Positions 24,704 to 33,429 of a stretch of 34,135 nt of DNA are shown here, piece by piece. Each line of letters starts with the position of its first letter. Position 1 is the first letter of the stretch. Position numbers and translations under genes: made by a program. Under the pieces are notes generated by a model. That model saw nothing but the letters and a program-made list of their open reading frames with translations. It did not search any database and was not told where the DNA came from. Source of the stretch: Polaromonas sp. (lineage in GTDB: Bacteria > Pseudomonadota > Gammaproteobacteria > Burkholderiales > Burkholderiaceae_C); the NCBI GenBank assembly GCA_013824015.1, contig PNNC01000193.1:1-34135 (forward strand), written 5' to 3'.

Positions 24704-27700
24704 TCAGCTGCCCAGTTGCAGCCAGGTTTTTTCCAGCCGCTTGATGCTGACCGGCTGCGGCGTGCGCAGCTCCTGCGCGAAAAAGCTGACGCGCAGCTCC
24801 TCGATCAGCCAGCGCAGTTCCTGCAGCCGCGCATCCGTGGCGCCCTTGCGTTCTGCCACCAGCCGCCAGTAACGCTGCTCCTGCGGACGCAGCTCGGCCA
24901 GTCGCGCCGCATCACGGGCCGGGTCGGCGCGCCATTTCTCCAGCCGCAGGGTGATGGCCTTCAGGTAGCGCGGGAAATGCTGCAGCTGCGCCCAGGGCGT
25001 GACCGTCAGAAAACGCTTGGGCACCAGGCGCTGCAGTTGCTGGGCCGCATCCTGGGCAGCTTCGGCGGCGTTTTTGCTGTCCTTGATCTTGCGCTGGGCC
25101 GCCGCAAACTCGACCAGGATGGCGGCGGCCAGGCGCGCGACCTCGCTGGCGATCAGGGTCAGGCGCCCGCGCCCGTCATCCACGCGTTTTTTGAAATCCG
25201 CCTCGTCGGTCGGCAGCGGCTCCTGCAGGAAAGCGCGGTCCAGCGCCACCTCGATGATCTGCTCGCGCAGCTCTTCCAGCGTGCCGCCGCCCGAGTTGTC
25301 GGCGGCGCGGCCGACCAGCATGTAGGCGGTGGCCATCTTCTGCAGGTCCGGCAGGTTTTTCTCGAGGTACTTGAGCGCGTCGCGGATCTGCAGCGAAAAC
25401 AGCCGGCGCAGGCCGGCGCGGTGTTTGGTCGCAGCCACGTCGGGCTCGTCGAAGACCTCGATGGTGACCGCGTCGCCGAGGTCGATCAGCGCCGGGAAAC
25501 CGATCAGGGTCTGTTTGCCCTTGCTGATTTCCATCAGTTCCGGCAACTCGCCAAAGCTCCAGCCGGTGTAGCGCTCGGGCGTACGAGCCGCCGGCGGCTT
25601 CTGGCTTGCTATCTTTTCAGGAGCTGCCTGCCCATGTCCGGCATGGGCTGGGGGGCGATTTTGCTCCAGATCCCGGGCGGTGTCAGGCGCCAGGCGGGTT
25701 TTGAGCCCGGCCAGCGCCTGGAAAGCGCCGCGCGCCTGCGAGCCGAGTTCACCCTTGAGCGCGCCGATGTTGCGGCCGGTGCCGAGCTGGCGGCCGTGTT
25801 CATCGACCACGCGGAAGTTCATGAACAGGTGCGGCGGCAACATCTCCAGCTTCATGTCGTTGCGCTTGATGTCCAGCGAGGTCGCGTCACGCACCAGCTT
25901 GAGCACCGCATCGGTCAGTGAACCGGCGCCGAACTTCTCCGGCTGCAGCAGCTCGGCGGCAAAACGTGCCGCGGTGTCGGGCAGCGGCACCAGGCGCGAG
26001 CGCGGCCGCTGGTGCAGGGTCTTGATCAGCGCCTGGACCTTGTCTTTCAGCATGCCGGGCACCAGCCACTCGCAGCGCTCCTCGTTGACCTGGTTCAGCG
26101 CGAACAGCGGCACATCGACGGTGATGCCGTCGCGGGCGTCACCCGGTTCGTGCAGATAGGTCGCCAGGCAATCCACACCGCCGAGGCGCAGGGTTTTCGG
26201 GAAGGACTGGGTGGTGATGCCGGCCGCCTCGTGCCGCATCAGTTCCTCGCGCGTGAGCAGCAGCAGCTGCGGCTGCTTGCTGACCTCGTCCTTGTACCAG
26301 TGTTCGCAAGCGGCGCCGGTGCAGATCCCGGCCGGCAGCTGCTGGTCGTAAAAGGCGTAGATCAGCTCCTCGTCCACCAGCACGTCCTGCCGGCGCGCCT
26401 TGTGCTCCAGGTCCTGCACCTGCTTGATCAGCTTGAGGTTGGCCTGCAGAAAAGGCAGCTTGGTGTCCCAGTTGCCGGCCACCAGCGCTTCGCGGATAAA
26501 AATCTCGCGCGCCGTCACCGGATCGACGCGGCCGAAATTGACGCGCCGGCTGTTGTAAATCACCAGGCCGTACAGCGTGGCGCGCTCCAGCGCCGTGACC
26601 TGCGCGGCCTTTTTTTCCCAGTGGGGGTCCAGCAACTGCTTCTTCAGCAAGTGGCCGGCGACCTGCTCCACCCACTGCGGCTCGATGTTGGCGATGCCGC
26701 GGCCGAACAGGCGCGTGGTCTCGACCAGCTCGGCAGCGACGATCCAGCGGCCCGGCTTCTTGCTCAGGCGCGCGCCGGGATGGCGGTAAAACTTGATGCC
26801 GCGTGCGCCCAGGTACCAGTCGTCTTCCTCGCTCTTGATGCCGATGTTGCCGAGCAGGCCGCAGAGCATGGACAGGTGCAGCTGCTCATAACTGGCTGGT
26901 TTGGTATTGAGCACCCATTTCTGTTCGCCGACGACCGCGTGCAACTGGGAGTGAATGTCGCGCCACTCGCGCACCCGGCGGATGTTGACGTAGTTCTCGC
27001 GCAAGAGGTTTTCATACTGGCGGTTCGACAGCTTGTGGTCGGTGCCGTGCCCGCCGCGCACATCACCGAGCCACTTCCACAGCTTCAGGTAACCCGTGAA
27101 CTCGCTTTTTTCGTCGTCAAACTTGGCGTGTTGCTGGTCGGCCTGGGCCTGCTTGTCCATCGGCCGGTCGCGCACGTCCTGCACGCTGAGCGCGCTGGCG
27201 ATCACCAGCACCTCGTCCAGCGCCTGCCGGTCGCGCGCCTCCAGGATCATGCGGCCGACACGCGGGTCCAGCGGCAGCCGGGCCAGGTTGCGGCCCACCG
27301 GCGTCAGTTCATTGTCATCGTCCACTGCGCCGAGCTCGGCCAGCAACTGGTAGCCGTCGGCAATCGCCCTGCCCTGCGGCGGCTCGATGAAGGCAAAACT
27401 TTCAATCGTGCCCAGGTGCAGCGCCTTCATGCGCAAAATCACCGCCGCCAGCGAGCTGCGCAGGATCTCCGGGTCGGTGAAACGAGCGCGACCCAGGAAG
27501 TCCTGTTCGTCGTACAGGCGTATGCAGATGCCGTCGGCCACGCGGCCGCAGCGGCCGGCGCGCTGGTTGGCAGCGGCCTGCGACACCGGCTCGACCATCA
27601 GCTGCTCGACCTTGTTGCGAAAGCTGTAACGCTTGACCCGCGCCGTGCCGGCGTCGATCACATAACGGATGCCCGGCACCGTCAGCGAGGTTTCGGCCAC

Positions 27701-28612
27701 ATTGGTGGCCAGCACGATGCGCCGGCCGGTGTGGCCGTCAAAAATCCGGTCCTGCTCGGCCTGCGACAGGCGCGCAAACAGCGGCAGCACCTCGGCATTG
27801 CGAAACAGCGGCTGGTGCGCCAGGTGTTTGCGCAGGTGGTCGGCCGCCTCGCGGATTTCACGCTCGCCAGGCAGAAACACCAGGATGTCGCCGGCGCTGT
27901 GCGGGTTGCGCCAGAGTTCATCGACACCGTCGGCGATCGCATCGTTGAGGTCGTAGTCGCGCGACTCTTCAAACGGCCGATACCGCTGCTCCACCGGAAA
28001 CATCCGGCCCGACACCATGATGACGGGCGCAGGCCCTTTGCTCGACGCAAAGTAGTCGGCAAACCGCTGCGCATCAATCGTCGCCGACGTGATCACCACT
28101 TTCAGGTCGGGCCGGCGCGGCAGCAACTGGCGCAGATAGCCGAGCAGGAAGTCGATGTTCAGGCTGCGCTCGTGGGCCTCGTCGATGATGATGGTGTCGT
28201 AGGCTTTGAGCAGCGGGTCGGTCTGCGTCTCGGCCAGCAGGATGCCGTCGGTCATCAGCTTGACCGAGGCGTCGCGGCTGAGCCGGTCCTGGAAACGCAC
28301 CTTGTAGCCAACCACCTCGCCCAGCGGGGTTTTTAATTCCTCGGCGATCCGTTTGGCGACGCTGGAGGCGGCGATCCGGCGCGGCTGGGTGTGCCCAATC
28401 AGCTTGCCCTGGCCCGCCGGGTAGTTGAGTTTGCCGCGGCCCATGGCCAGCGCGATTTTGGGCAGTTGCGTGGTTTTGCCGGAGCCGGTTTCGCCGCAGA
28501 CAATGACGACCTGGTGCGCCAGCATCGCGGCAGTGATTTCCTCGCGTTTGCCGGACACCGGCAGGGACTCGGGAAAATCGATCTTCAGGGGAACAGGCGG
28601 GGTCAGGGACAA
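24704..28612 (-). CDS. hrpA: ATP-dependent RNA helicase HrpA
   Basis: HrpA is a DEAH-box helicase that, in E. coli, resolves stalled ribosomes and affects mRNA processing. The product is 1302 residues. Walker A is GETGSGKT (40-47), the DEAH box is at 144-147 and SAT at 176-178. ATNVAETSLTVPGI and QRAGRCGR follow, then the HA2/OB and a long C-terminal DUF3418 region. The N-terminal segment found in E. coli is missing, a short form I recall from betaproteobacteria. The start is a TTG at 28612; no ATG or strong ribosome-binding site is present, so it could be wrong. Residues about 981-1003 (LEQNRPPAHAGHGQAAPEKI and on) are encoded by a copy of the dispersed repeat and sit in a stretch longer than I recall in E. 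coli HrpA. Confidence 0.95.
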   Translation of the reverse strand: MSLTPPVPLKIDFPESLPVSGKREEITAAMLAHQVVIVCGETGSGKTTQLPKIALAMGRGKLNYPAGQGKLIGHTQPRRIAASSVAKRIAEELKTPLGEVVGYKVRFQDRLSRDASVKLMTDGILLAETQTDPLLKAYDTIIIDEAHERSLNIDFLLGYLRQLLPRRPDLKVVITSATIDAQRFADYFASSKGPAPVIMVSGRMFPVEQRYRPFEESRDYDLNDAIADGVDELWRNPHSAGDILVFLPGEREIREAADHLRKHLAHQPLFRNAEVLPLFARLSQAEQDRIFDGHTGRRIVLATNVAETSLTVPGIRYVIDAGTARVKRYSFRNKVEQLMVEPVSQAAANQRAGRCGRVADGICIRLYDEQDFLGRARFTDPEILRSSLAAVILRMKALHLGTIESFAFIEPPQGRAIADGYQLLAELGAVDDDNELTPVGRNLARLPLDPRVGRMILEARDRQALDEVLVIASALSVQDVRDRPMDKQAQADQQHAKFDDEKSEFTGYLKLWKWLGDVRGGHGTDHKLSNRQYENLLRENYVNIRRVREWRDIHSQLHAVVGEQKWVLNTKPASYEQLHLSMLCGLLGNIGIKSEEDDWYLGARGIKFYRHPGARLSKKPGRWIVAAELVETTRLFGRGIANIEPQWVEQVAGHLLKKQLLDPHWEKKAAQVTALERATLYGLVIYNSRRVNFGRVDPVTAREIFIREALVAGNWDTKLPFLQANLKLIKQVQDLEHKARRQDVLVDEELIYAFYDQQLPAGICTGAACEHWYKDEVSKQPQLLLLTREELMRHEAAGITTQSFPKTLRLGGVDCLATYLHEPGDARDGITVDVPLFALNQVNEERCEWLVPGMLKDKVQALIKTLHQRPRSRLVPLPDTAARFAAELLQPEKFGAGSLTDAVLKLVRDATSLDIKRNDMKLEMLPPHLFMNFRVVDEHGRQLGTGRNIGALKGELGSQARGAFQALAGLKTRLAPDTARDLEQNRPPAHAGHGQAAPEKIASQKPPAARTPERYTGWSFGELPELMEISKGKQTLIGFPALIDLGDAVTIEVFDEPDVAATKHRAGLRRLFSLQIRDALKYLEKNLPDLQKMATAYMLVGRAADNSGGGTLEELREQIIEVALDRAFLQEPLPTDEADFKKRVDDGRGRLTLIASEVARLAAAILVEFAAAQRKIKDSKNAAEAAQDAAQQLQRLVPKRFLTVTPWAQLQHFPRYLKAITLRLEKWRADPARDAARLAELRPQEQRYWRLVAERKGATDARLQELRWLIEELRVSFFAQELRTPQPVSIKRLEKTWLQLGS
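25606..25670 (+). repeat. Dispersed ~65-bp repeat, copy C, inside hrpA
   Basis: On the plus strand (antisense to hrpA) it begins TTGCTATCTTTTCAGGAGCT. CATGGGCTGG comes exactly 16 bases later, then a GGGGGGCGATTTT tail, the same order and spacing as copies A, B and D. GCCCATG/CATGGGC forms a perfect 7-bp stem here. The copy keeps the hrpA frame open. Confidence 0.75.
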
Positions 28613-28690
28613 AGTGGGGCTTCTGCGAATTAAGCGGCAATTATCGGTGCAGCCCGCCGGCCCGGCTGGCGCAGGGATTCGGGCGCCGGA

Positions 28691-29926
28691 TCAGGCGTGT
28701 TCCAGCGCCGGCAACTCGACCGCTTCGCCACTGCCCTGGTCATACCAGGCCACGCGGCTGGCATAACTGAGCGCGGTGCGCGACATGGCGCGCGCGGTCG
28801 CCAGCGTGCCGGCAACCGTGTCGTGGCGACCGCTCACCATCACCACGCCGACGCCGATGTCCGCCCGCCAGCGGGTTTGCTCGCTTTCGCGCCGGGCTTC
28901 ATCGAGGCTGGTGTTGAGCACCACCGACTTGCCCAGGCGCGCCGCCACCAGGTGCGCGAGTTTGATCAGGTTGCCGCTGTCGCGGCAGTCGCGCATCAGC
29001 AGCACAAAACCATCCTCGCCGAAACGGCCCAGTTCCACGTCGCGGGGAACGGCACGGCGCAGCCGGCCGGCACAGACAAACAGCGCGTGGTTCACCGCCG
29101 CCTTGCCATGCAGGTTTTCGAGCGCATACAGGTTGCCGATGCTCACCACCAGCACGCCCAGCAGCGTGGGCTCGTCATGCTGGCGCCTGAAGGCATTGCC
29201 CAGCATCTGGCCGGTCTCGGTGTGGGAACGCAAACGCGTCACCGGGTCGTAGCTGGGACCGTGCGCCATGATCTGCTTGAGCTCGATCAGGTAGGAATAA
29301 CGCACCCACAGCGCCGACGCCATCATGACCAGGTAGGCCGTGCCGGACAGGGCGCTGACCGCGTGCAACTGCCAGGGCACCTGGCCGCGTGCCAGCGCGA
29401 TCCAGCTCAGGCCCAGCATCGCCACCAGCATGAAAAACACGCCGAACACCGCGCGCCAGGCCAGCCGGTCACCGCGCCAGGCACTGCGCAAGGCCACGCC
29501 CAGCGCCGCCAGGCCCAGCCAGCCCGCAATGCCCACACCCAGCGCCAGCGCCTGCGCCGGTGGCAACTGCCAGCCCAGAATCACACCCCCCGCGCCCAGC
29601 AGCGCCAGCGCCAGTTGCGTGGCACGGCGCGCGCGGCGCCGGTCCAGCGCGCCCACGATGGAAAACAGCAGGTAGGCCAGGATGATGGAGACGGCCATCG
29701 CCACATGCGCCAGAAAACGCAGCAGCGTGTCCTCGTCGGCGATCGGTAAGCCGCCCAGAAAAGCAATCACGAAGAAACTCGACGCGGCGGCGGACAGGGC
29801 CGCATTGAGCGAAATCCGGTGCAGCGAGCGTGTGAAGCCGACCCCGGCGCCGGCCAGCATCAGCGCCGTTGTGCCGAAATAACACCCCCAGAAGCCGTAG
29901 GCCAGTTTGTCCATGGATGGCGCCAT
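28691..29926 (-). CDS. Membrane protein with degenerate GGDEF domain
   Basis: This 411-residue protein has two halves. Residues about 5-210 contain about six membrane segments (YGFWGCYFGTTALMLAGAGV, then several Ala/Leu-rich helices such as HVAMAVSIILAYLLFSIVGA and AVFGVFFMLVAMLGLSWIAL). A diguanylate-cyclase-like domain follows (YDPVTRLRSHTETGQML, then ELGRFGEDGFVLLM). The catalytic GG[DE]EF is replaced by GEDGF (303-307), so c-di-GMP synthesis is not expected and a sensory or scaffold role is likely. The first half has no recognised sensor domain. Start: ATG 29926 or the internal ATG 29914, with no strong ribosome-binding site for either. It is divergent from argA and lies upstream of hrpA on the same strand with 78 bp between. 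Confidence 0.8.
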   Translation of the reverse strand: MAPSMDKLAYGFWGCYFGTTALMLAGAGVGFTRSLHRISLNAALSAAASSFFVIAFLGGLPIADEDTLLRFLAHVAMAVSIILAYLLFSIVGALDRRRARRATQLALALLGAGGVILGWQLPPAQALALGVGIAGWLGLAALGVALRSAWRGDRLAWRAVFGVFFMLVAMLGLSWIALARGQVPWQLHAVSALSGTAYLVMMASALWVRYSYLIELKQIMAHGPSYDPVTRLRSHTETGQMLGNAFRRQHDEPTLLGVLVVSIGNLYALENLHGKAAVNHALFVCAGRLRRAVPRDVELGRFGEDGFVLLMRDCRDSGNLIKLAHLVAARLGKSVVLNTSLDEARRESEQTRWRADIGVGVVMVSGRHDTVAGTLATARAMSRTALSYASRVAWYDQGSGEAVELPALEHA

Positions 29927-30037
29927 TATCCGGCGAAGCCGGCGCCGCAAACCGTCCCGAGCGTCAATGAAAACCCGCGCCTCCCTTACACTCTCTGCCA
30001 TCGGGCCCCGGCCCTCCTGCAACCCGAAAGCGCGCCC

Positions 30038-31384
30038 ATGTCTGCGGTCTTCAATTTCACCTTTGTGCCCTGGTTCCGCTCGGTGGCGCCCTACATCCAC
30101 CTGCACCGCGGCAAGACCTTTGTGGTCGGCATTGCGGGCGAAGCGATCGCTGCCGGCAAGCTGCAGCACCTGGCCCAGGACCTGGCGCTGATCCAGAGCA
30201 TGGGTGTGAAGATCGTACTCGTGCACGGTTTCCGGCCCCAGGTCAATGAACAGCTGGCGGCCAAGGGCCACGAGGCCAAGTACTCGCACGGCATGCGTAT
30301 CACCGACACCGTTGCGCTGGATTGCGCGCAGGAAGCCGCCGGCCAGCTGCGTTATGAAATCGAGGCCGCCTTCAGCCAGGGCCTGCCCAACACCCCGATG
30401 GCCGGCTCGACCGTGAGGGTGATTTCGGGCAACTTCATCACCGCGCGGCCGGTCGGCATCGTCGATGGCGTGGACTTCAAACACTCCGGCATGGTGCGCA
30501 AGGTGGATACCGCCGGCATCAAACGCACGCTGGACTTCGGCGCCATGGTGCTGCTCTCGCCTTTCGGCTTTTCACCGACCGGCGAAGCCTTCAACCTGAC
30601 CATGGAAGAAGTCGCCACCAGCGTGGCGATCGAGCTGCAGGCCGACAAGCTGATCTTCCTGACCGAAATTCCCGGCGTCCGCACCCACCCGGACCAGCCC
30701 GAGAGCGAGGACAACCCGATCGACACCGAGCTGCCGCTGGCCGCTGCCGAAAAACTGCTGGCCAGCCTGCCCAACCCGACGCAGCCGACCGACACCGCGT
30801 TTTACCTGCAGCACTGCGTGAAGGCCTGCAAGTCCGGCGTCGAGCGCAGCCACATCCTGCCGTTTGCGGTCGATGGCTCGCTGCTGCTCGAAATTTATGT
30901 GCACGACGGCATCGGCACCATGGTCATCGACGAAAAACTCGAGAGCCTGCGCGAGGCCACCGCCGACGACGTCGGCGGCATCCTGCAACTGATCGAACCG
31001 TTTGAAAAAGACGGCACCCTGGTCAAACGTGACCGCACCGAGATCGAACGCGACGCCGACCACTACACCGTGATCGAACACGACGGCGTGATTTTCGGCT
31101 GCGCGGCGCTGTATCCCTACCCCGAAGCCAAGACTGCCGAGATGGCGGCGCTCACCGTGTCGCCGCACAGCCAGAGCCAGGGCGACGGCGAACGCATCCT
31201 CAAACGCATCGAGCAGCGCGCCCGCGGCATGGGCCTGAAAAGCATTTTTGTGCTGACCACCCGCACCATGCACTGGTTCATCAAGCGCGGTTTTGTGCAG
31301 GTCGATCCCGACTGGCTGCCGGAGGCCCGCAAGCGCAAGTACAACATCAACAGGAAGAGTTTGGTGTTGGTGAAGAATTTGTAG
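30038..31384 (+). CDS. argA: N-acetylglutamate synthase (amino-acid acetyltransferase)
   Basis: ArgA makes N-acetylglutamate from glutamate and acetyl-CoA, the first step of arginine synthesis. The 448-residue product (E. coli 443) has an N-terminal amino-acid-kinase-like domain (about 1-290, with FVVGIAGEAIAAG and IVLVHGFRPQVNEQL). The C-terminal GNAT catalytic domain includes VIEHDGVIFGCAALYPYPE, AALTVSPHSQSQGDGERIL and FVLTTRTMHWFIKRGF. The kinase-like domain usually carries arginine feedback control. I placed the start at ATG 30038, as in the family; upstream sequence overlaps the divergent promoter region. It is a stand-alone gene. Confidence 0.95.
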   Translation: MSAVFNFTFVPWFRSVAPYIHLHRGKTFVVGIAGEAIAAGKLQHLAQDLALIQSMGVKIVLVHGFRPQVNEQLAAKGHEAKYSHGMRITDTVALDCAQEAAGQLRYEIEAAFSQGLPNTPMAGSTVRVISGNFITARPVGIVDGVDFKHSGMVRKVDTAGIKRTLDFGAMVLLSPFGFSPTGEAFNLTMEEVATSVAIELQADKLIFLTEIPGVRTHPDQPESEDNPIDTELPLAAAEKLLASLPNPTQPTDTAFYLQHCVKACKSGVERSHILPFAVDGSLLLEIYVHDGIGTMVIDEKLESLREATADDVGGILQLIEPFEKDGTLVKRDRTEIERDADHYTVIEHDGVIFGCAALYPYPEAKTAEMAALTVSPHSQSQGDGERILKRIEQRARGMGLKSIFVLTTRTMHWFIKRGFVQVDPDWLPEARKRKYNINRKSLVLVKNL

Positions 31385-31494
31385 TTGAGGGCGGCCGCTT
31401 TGACACATGCTCACCGACATCTGCCAGAGGATCTTGTCGCAATGAAATGATCAGATAGGCTGTGTTCTTATCATTGATCGAACACGGGGGCGCT

Positions 31495-31929
31495 ATGGGC
31501 ATTCAAAAGAGTTGGAAAACCAAAATCAAGGATGTAGGTTCGCTAACTGACGAGGAAAAATCTTTAAGAGACGACAGGCGTGTCACTCAAACGTTACGAC
31601 ACACGGTCGTAAATAGCGGAGTCAAGGGGTTGGCCGTATTGAATAGCGCAGGAGTAGCCGCAATGCTGGGCTTCTTTCAAGCGCTAGTGTCGAAGCCCGA
31701 AATTCTTGTCGGTTTCAAGCCCTATGGAGTAGGTGCATTGAGCCTTTTTCTAATCGGCGCCATCGCCGCTGCTCTCCTTTTTATACCGTACGGTACTTAT
31801 ATTCAAGAGCGGGGGAAAAGGGTAAGGCCTGCGATTTTGATCGCCTGCTTCGTATTGGGAGCCTTTGCCGTTGGCTGTGCCGCTATAGGTGCATTGCTTG
31901 TAGCAGTGGGCGTAGACCGCGCTTTTTAA
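31495..31929 (+). CDS. Hypothetical small membrane protein, AT-richer
   Basis: This 144-residue protein is not recognised. A charged N-terminus (MGIQKSWKTKIKDVGSLTDEEKSLRDDRR) is followed by an amphipathic helix and three hydrophobic stretches (VLNSAGVAAMLGFFQAL, GVGALSLFLIGAIAAALLFI, and AILIACFVLGAFAVGCAAIGALLVAVG). The base composition and codon use (frequent AAA, TTA, ATA, TTT) stand out from the GC-rich neighbours, which suggests transfer or relaxed selection. The ATG at 31495 has GGGGG eight bases upstream; an in-frame GTG at 31462 is less likely. It has no operon partner. Small stand-alone membrane proteins with this outline are often accessory, sometimes next to defence or stress genes, but nothing here supports a specific role. 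Confidence 0.7.
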   Translation: MGIQKSWKTKIKDVGSLTDEEKSLRDDRRVTQTLRHTVVNSGVKGLAVLNSAGVAAMLGFFQALVSKPEILVGFKPYGVGALSLFLIGAIAAALLFIPYGTYIQERGKRVRPAILIACFVLGAFAVGCAAIGALLVAVGVDRAF

Positions 31930-32196
31930 TACACAGTTCTGCTCGCAGGTATTACAGATTTGAGATGTCCCTGTTTGTTCAAACGGTGAGACGTCAGGCA
32001 GAGCATTGCTGCAAAAGCGGCGTGAAGCGTTCTCGCGCACGTTCTTCTAGAAAAACGGGCCCGCGTAGGAGAAGTCCAGCGCCCGCTGGCGATGATGTCT
32101 CACGCCCTGCCCCGCGCCAGCTCGGCACAGTGAAGAGGTGGCCACGCAAGCCGTGGCCCGCCCTCCATCACAACATCATCATTCAAAGGACACACC
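31930..32196. other. Spacer between the orphan gene and osmC-type gene
   Basis: No gene is seen. The first part continues the AT-richer composition and has a short palindrome GTTTGTTCAAAC (31973-31984). The second part holds a perfect hairpin (32140-32158) and the AAAGGA ribosome-binding site of the osmC-type gene. Confidence 0.6.
32140..32158. promoter_or_regulatory. Hairpin upstream of osmC-type gene
   Basis: GGCCACG and CGTGGCC form a perfect 7-bp stem around loop CAAGC, 39 bases before the start codon. There is no T tract, so it is not a standard terminator. It may be leader structure or an operator. Confidence 0.3.
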
Positions 32197-32634
32197 ATGA
32201 CCGAAAAAACCGCCAGCGTTCACTGGGAAGGCCAGGGCAAACAAGGCCAGGGCCAGATCAGCACCGAGACCGACGCGCTGAAAGCCTACCCCTATGGTTT
32301 CGGCAGCCGCTTTGAAGACGACCGCAAGGGCACCAACCCGGAAGAACTGCTGGGTGCGGCCCATGCCGCCTGTTTCACCATGGCGTTTTCATTCGCTTGC
32401 GACAAGGCCGGTTATGCAACCGAGCAAGTGGACACGACCGCCAAGGTCAGCCTGATTCCCGACGGTGACGGCTTTTTGATCGACCGGATAACGCTGACGC
32501 TGGATGCGAAAGTGCCCGGCATCGATGCCGGTCAGTTTCAGCAGATCGCCGAAGCGGCCAAGCGCGGTTGCCCGCTGTCCAAGGCGCTGGGCAGCGTCGG
32601 TTCGATCACGCTGACGGCCACGCTCAAGACCTGA
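32197..32634 (+). CDS. OsmC family peroxiredoxin-like protein
   Basis: This is a 145-residue OsmC/Ohr family protein that reduces organic peroxides. The two redox cysteines sit in the expected places: AAHAACFTMAFSFAC (first near residue 59) and KRGCPLSKAL (second near 125). The start EGQGKQGQGQISTETDAL matches OsmC rather than Ohr. The ATG at 32197 has AAAGGA upstream. It stands alone and converges on the DsbA-like gene with only 3 bp between stops. Its promoter may be induced by oxidative or osmotic stress, but no known operator was found. Confidence 0.93.
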   Translation: MTEKTASVHWEGQGKQGQGQISTETDALKAYPYGFGSRFEDDRKGTNPEELLGAAHAACFTMAFSFACDKAGYATEQVDTTAKVSLIPDGDGFLIDRITLTLDAKVPGIDAGQFQQIAEAAKRGCPLSKALGSVGSITLTATLKT

Positions 32635-32637
32635 TCG

Positions 32638-33306
32638 TCATCCAGGCTGCGCGGCAATCTGCCGCAGCGCCTGCTCGAACACCTCGGCCGGCTGGCCGCC
32701 GGAAATCAGGTGTTTGTCATTGATGATCACCGCCGGCACCGAGTGGATGCCGTGCTGCAAATAGAAATTCTCGCGTTCACGCACGGCCTCTGCATATTCA
32801 TCCGACGCGAGAATCGCCTTCGCGCGATCAACATCGAGCCCGACCTCACCGGCCACCCGCGCCAGCACCTCGTGCGAGCCCGGGCTGTCGCCATCGGTGA
32901 AATAGGCCTTGAACAGCGCCTCTTTGAGCGCCAGTTGCAGGCCGGGCCCCTCTTCACCGGCCCAGTGCAGCAGGCGGTGCGCATCGAAGGTGTTGTAGAT
33001 GCGGCTGCGCTTGTCCATGCTGAAGGTAAAACCGACGTCGGCGCCGCGTGCGCGAATCATTTCGCGGTTCTTCTGCGACTGCTCGGGCGTGGAGCCGTAT
33101 TTCTCGGCCAGGTGTTCGCCAATGTCCTGGCCTTCGGGGGCCATCTTCGGGTTCAGTTCAAAGGGCTGGAAATGGATGTCGGCTTTGACGCTGTCGCCAA
33201 CCCGGCCCAGCGCGTCTTCGAGGGACTTCAGGCCGATCACGCACCAGGGGCAGGACACGTCGGAAACAAAGTCGATTTTGAGGGTGGCGGGAGCGGCTGT
33301 GGTCAT
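32638..33306 (-). CDS. DsbA-family oxidoreductase, FrnE-like
   Basis: This is a 222-residue cytoplasmic thioredoxin-fold protein. The active-site CPWC is at residues 19-22 (VSDVSCPWCVIG). The family body follows with FQPFELNPKMAPEGQDIGEHLAEKYG, a helical insertion, the cis-proline turn HSVPAVIIND, and SGGQPAEVFEQAL near the end. It has no signal peptide from the chosen ATG at 33306. A longer open frame begins at 33393, but its extra residues are not typical. FrnE-like members take part in redox or polyketide-related isomerase chemistry; the substrate here is unknown. It is divergent from the DUF1272 gene. Confidence 0.9.
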   Translation of the reverse strand: MTTAAPATLKIDFVSDVSCPWCVIGLKSLEDALGRVGDSVKADIHFQPFELNPKMAPEGQDIGEHLAEKYGSTPEQSQKNREMIRARGADVGFTFSMDKRSRIYNTFDAHRLLHWAGEEGPGLQLALKEALFKAYFTDGDSPGSHEVLARVAGEVGLDVDRAKAILASDEYAEAVRERENFYLQHGIHSVPAVIINDKHLISGGQPAEVFEQALRQIAAQPG

Positions 33307-33429
33307 GGCAAGGGTCTGGTGAGGGTGGGCGAAAAGCTGCCCCGAAAGACAGCCTGCAAACGGTAACATGTGGCGCAAGCCTGCGAAATTCAAGCACTTT
33401 CCACCCCTCCCCTTGCATCAGGATTTGCC

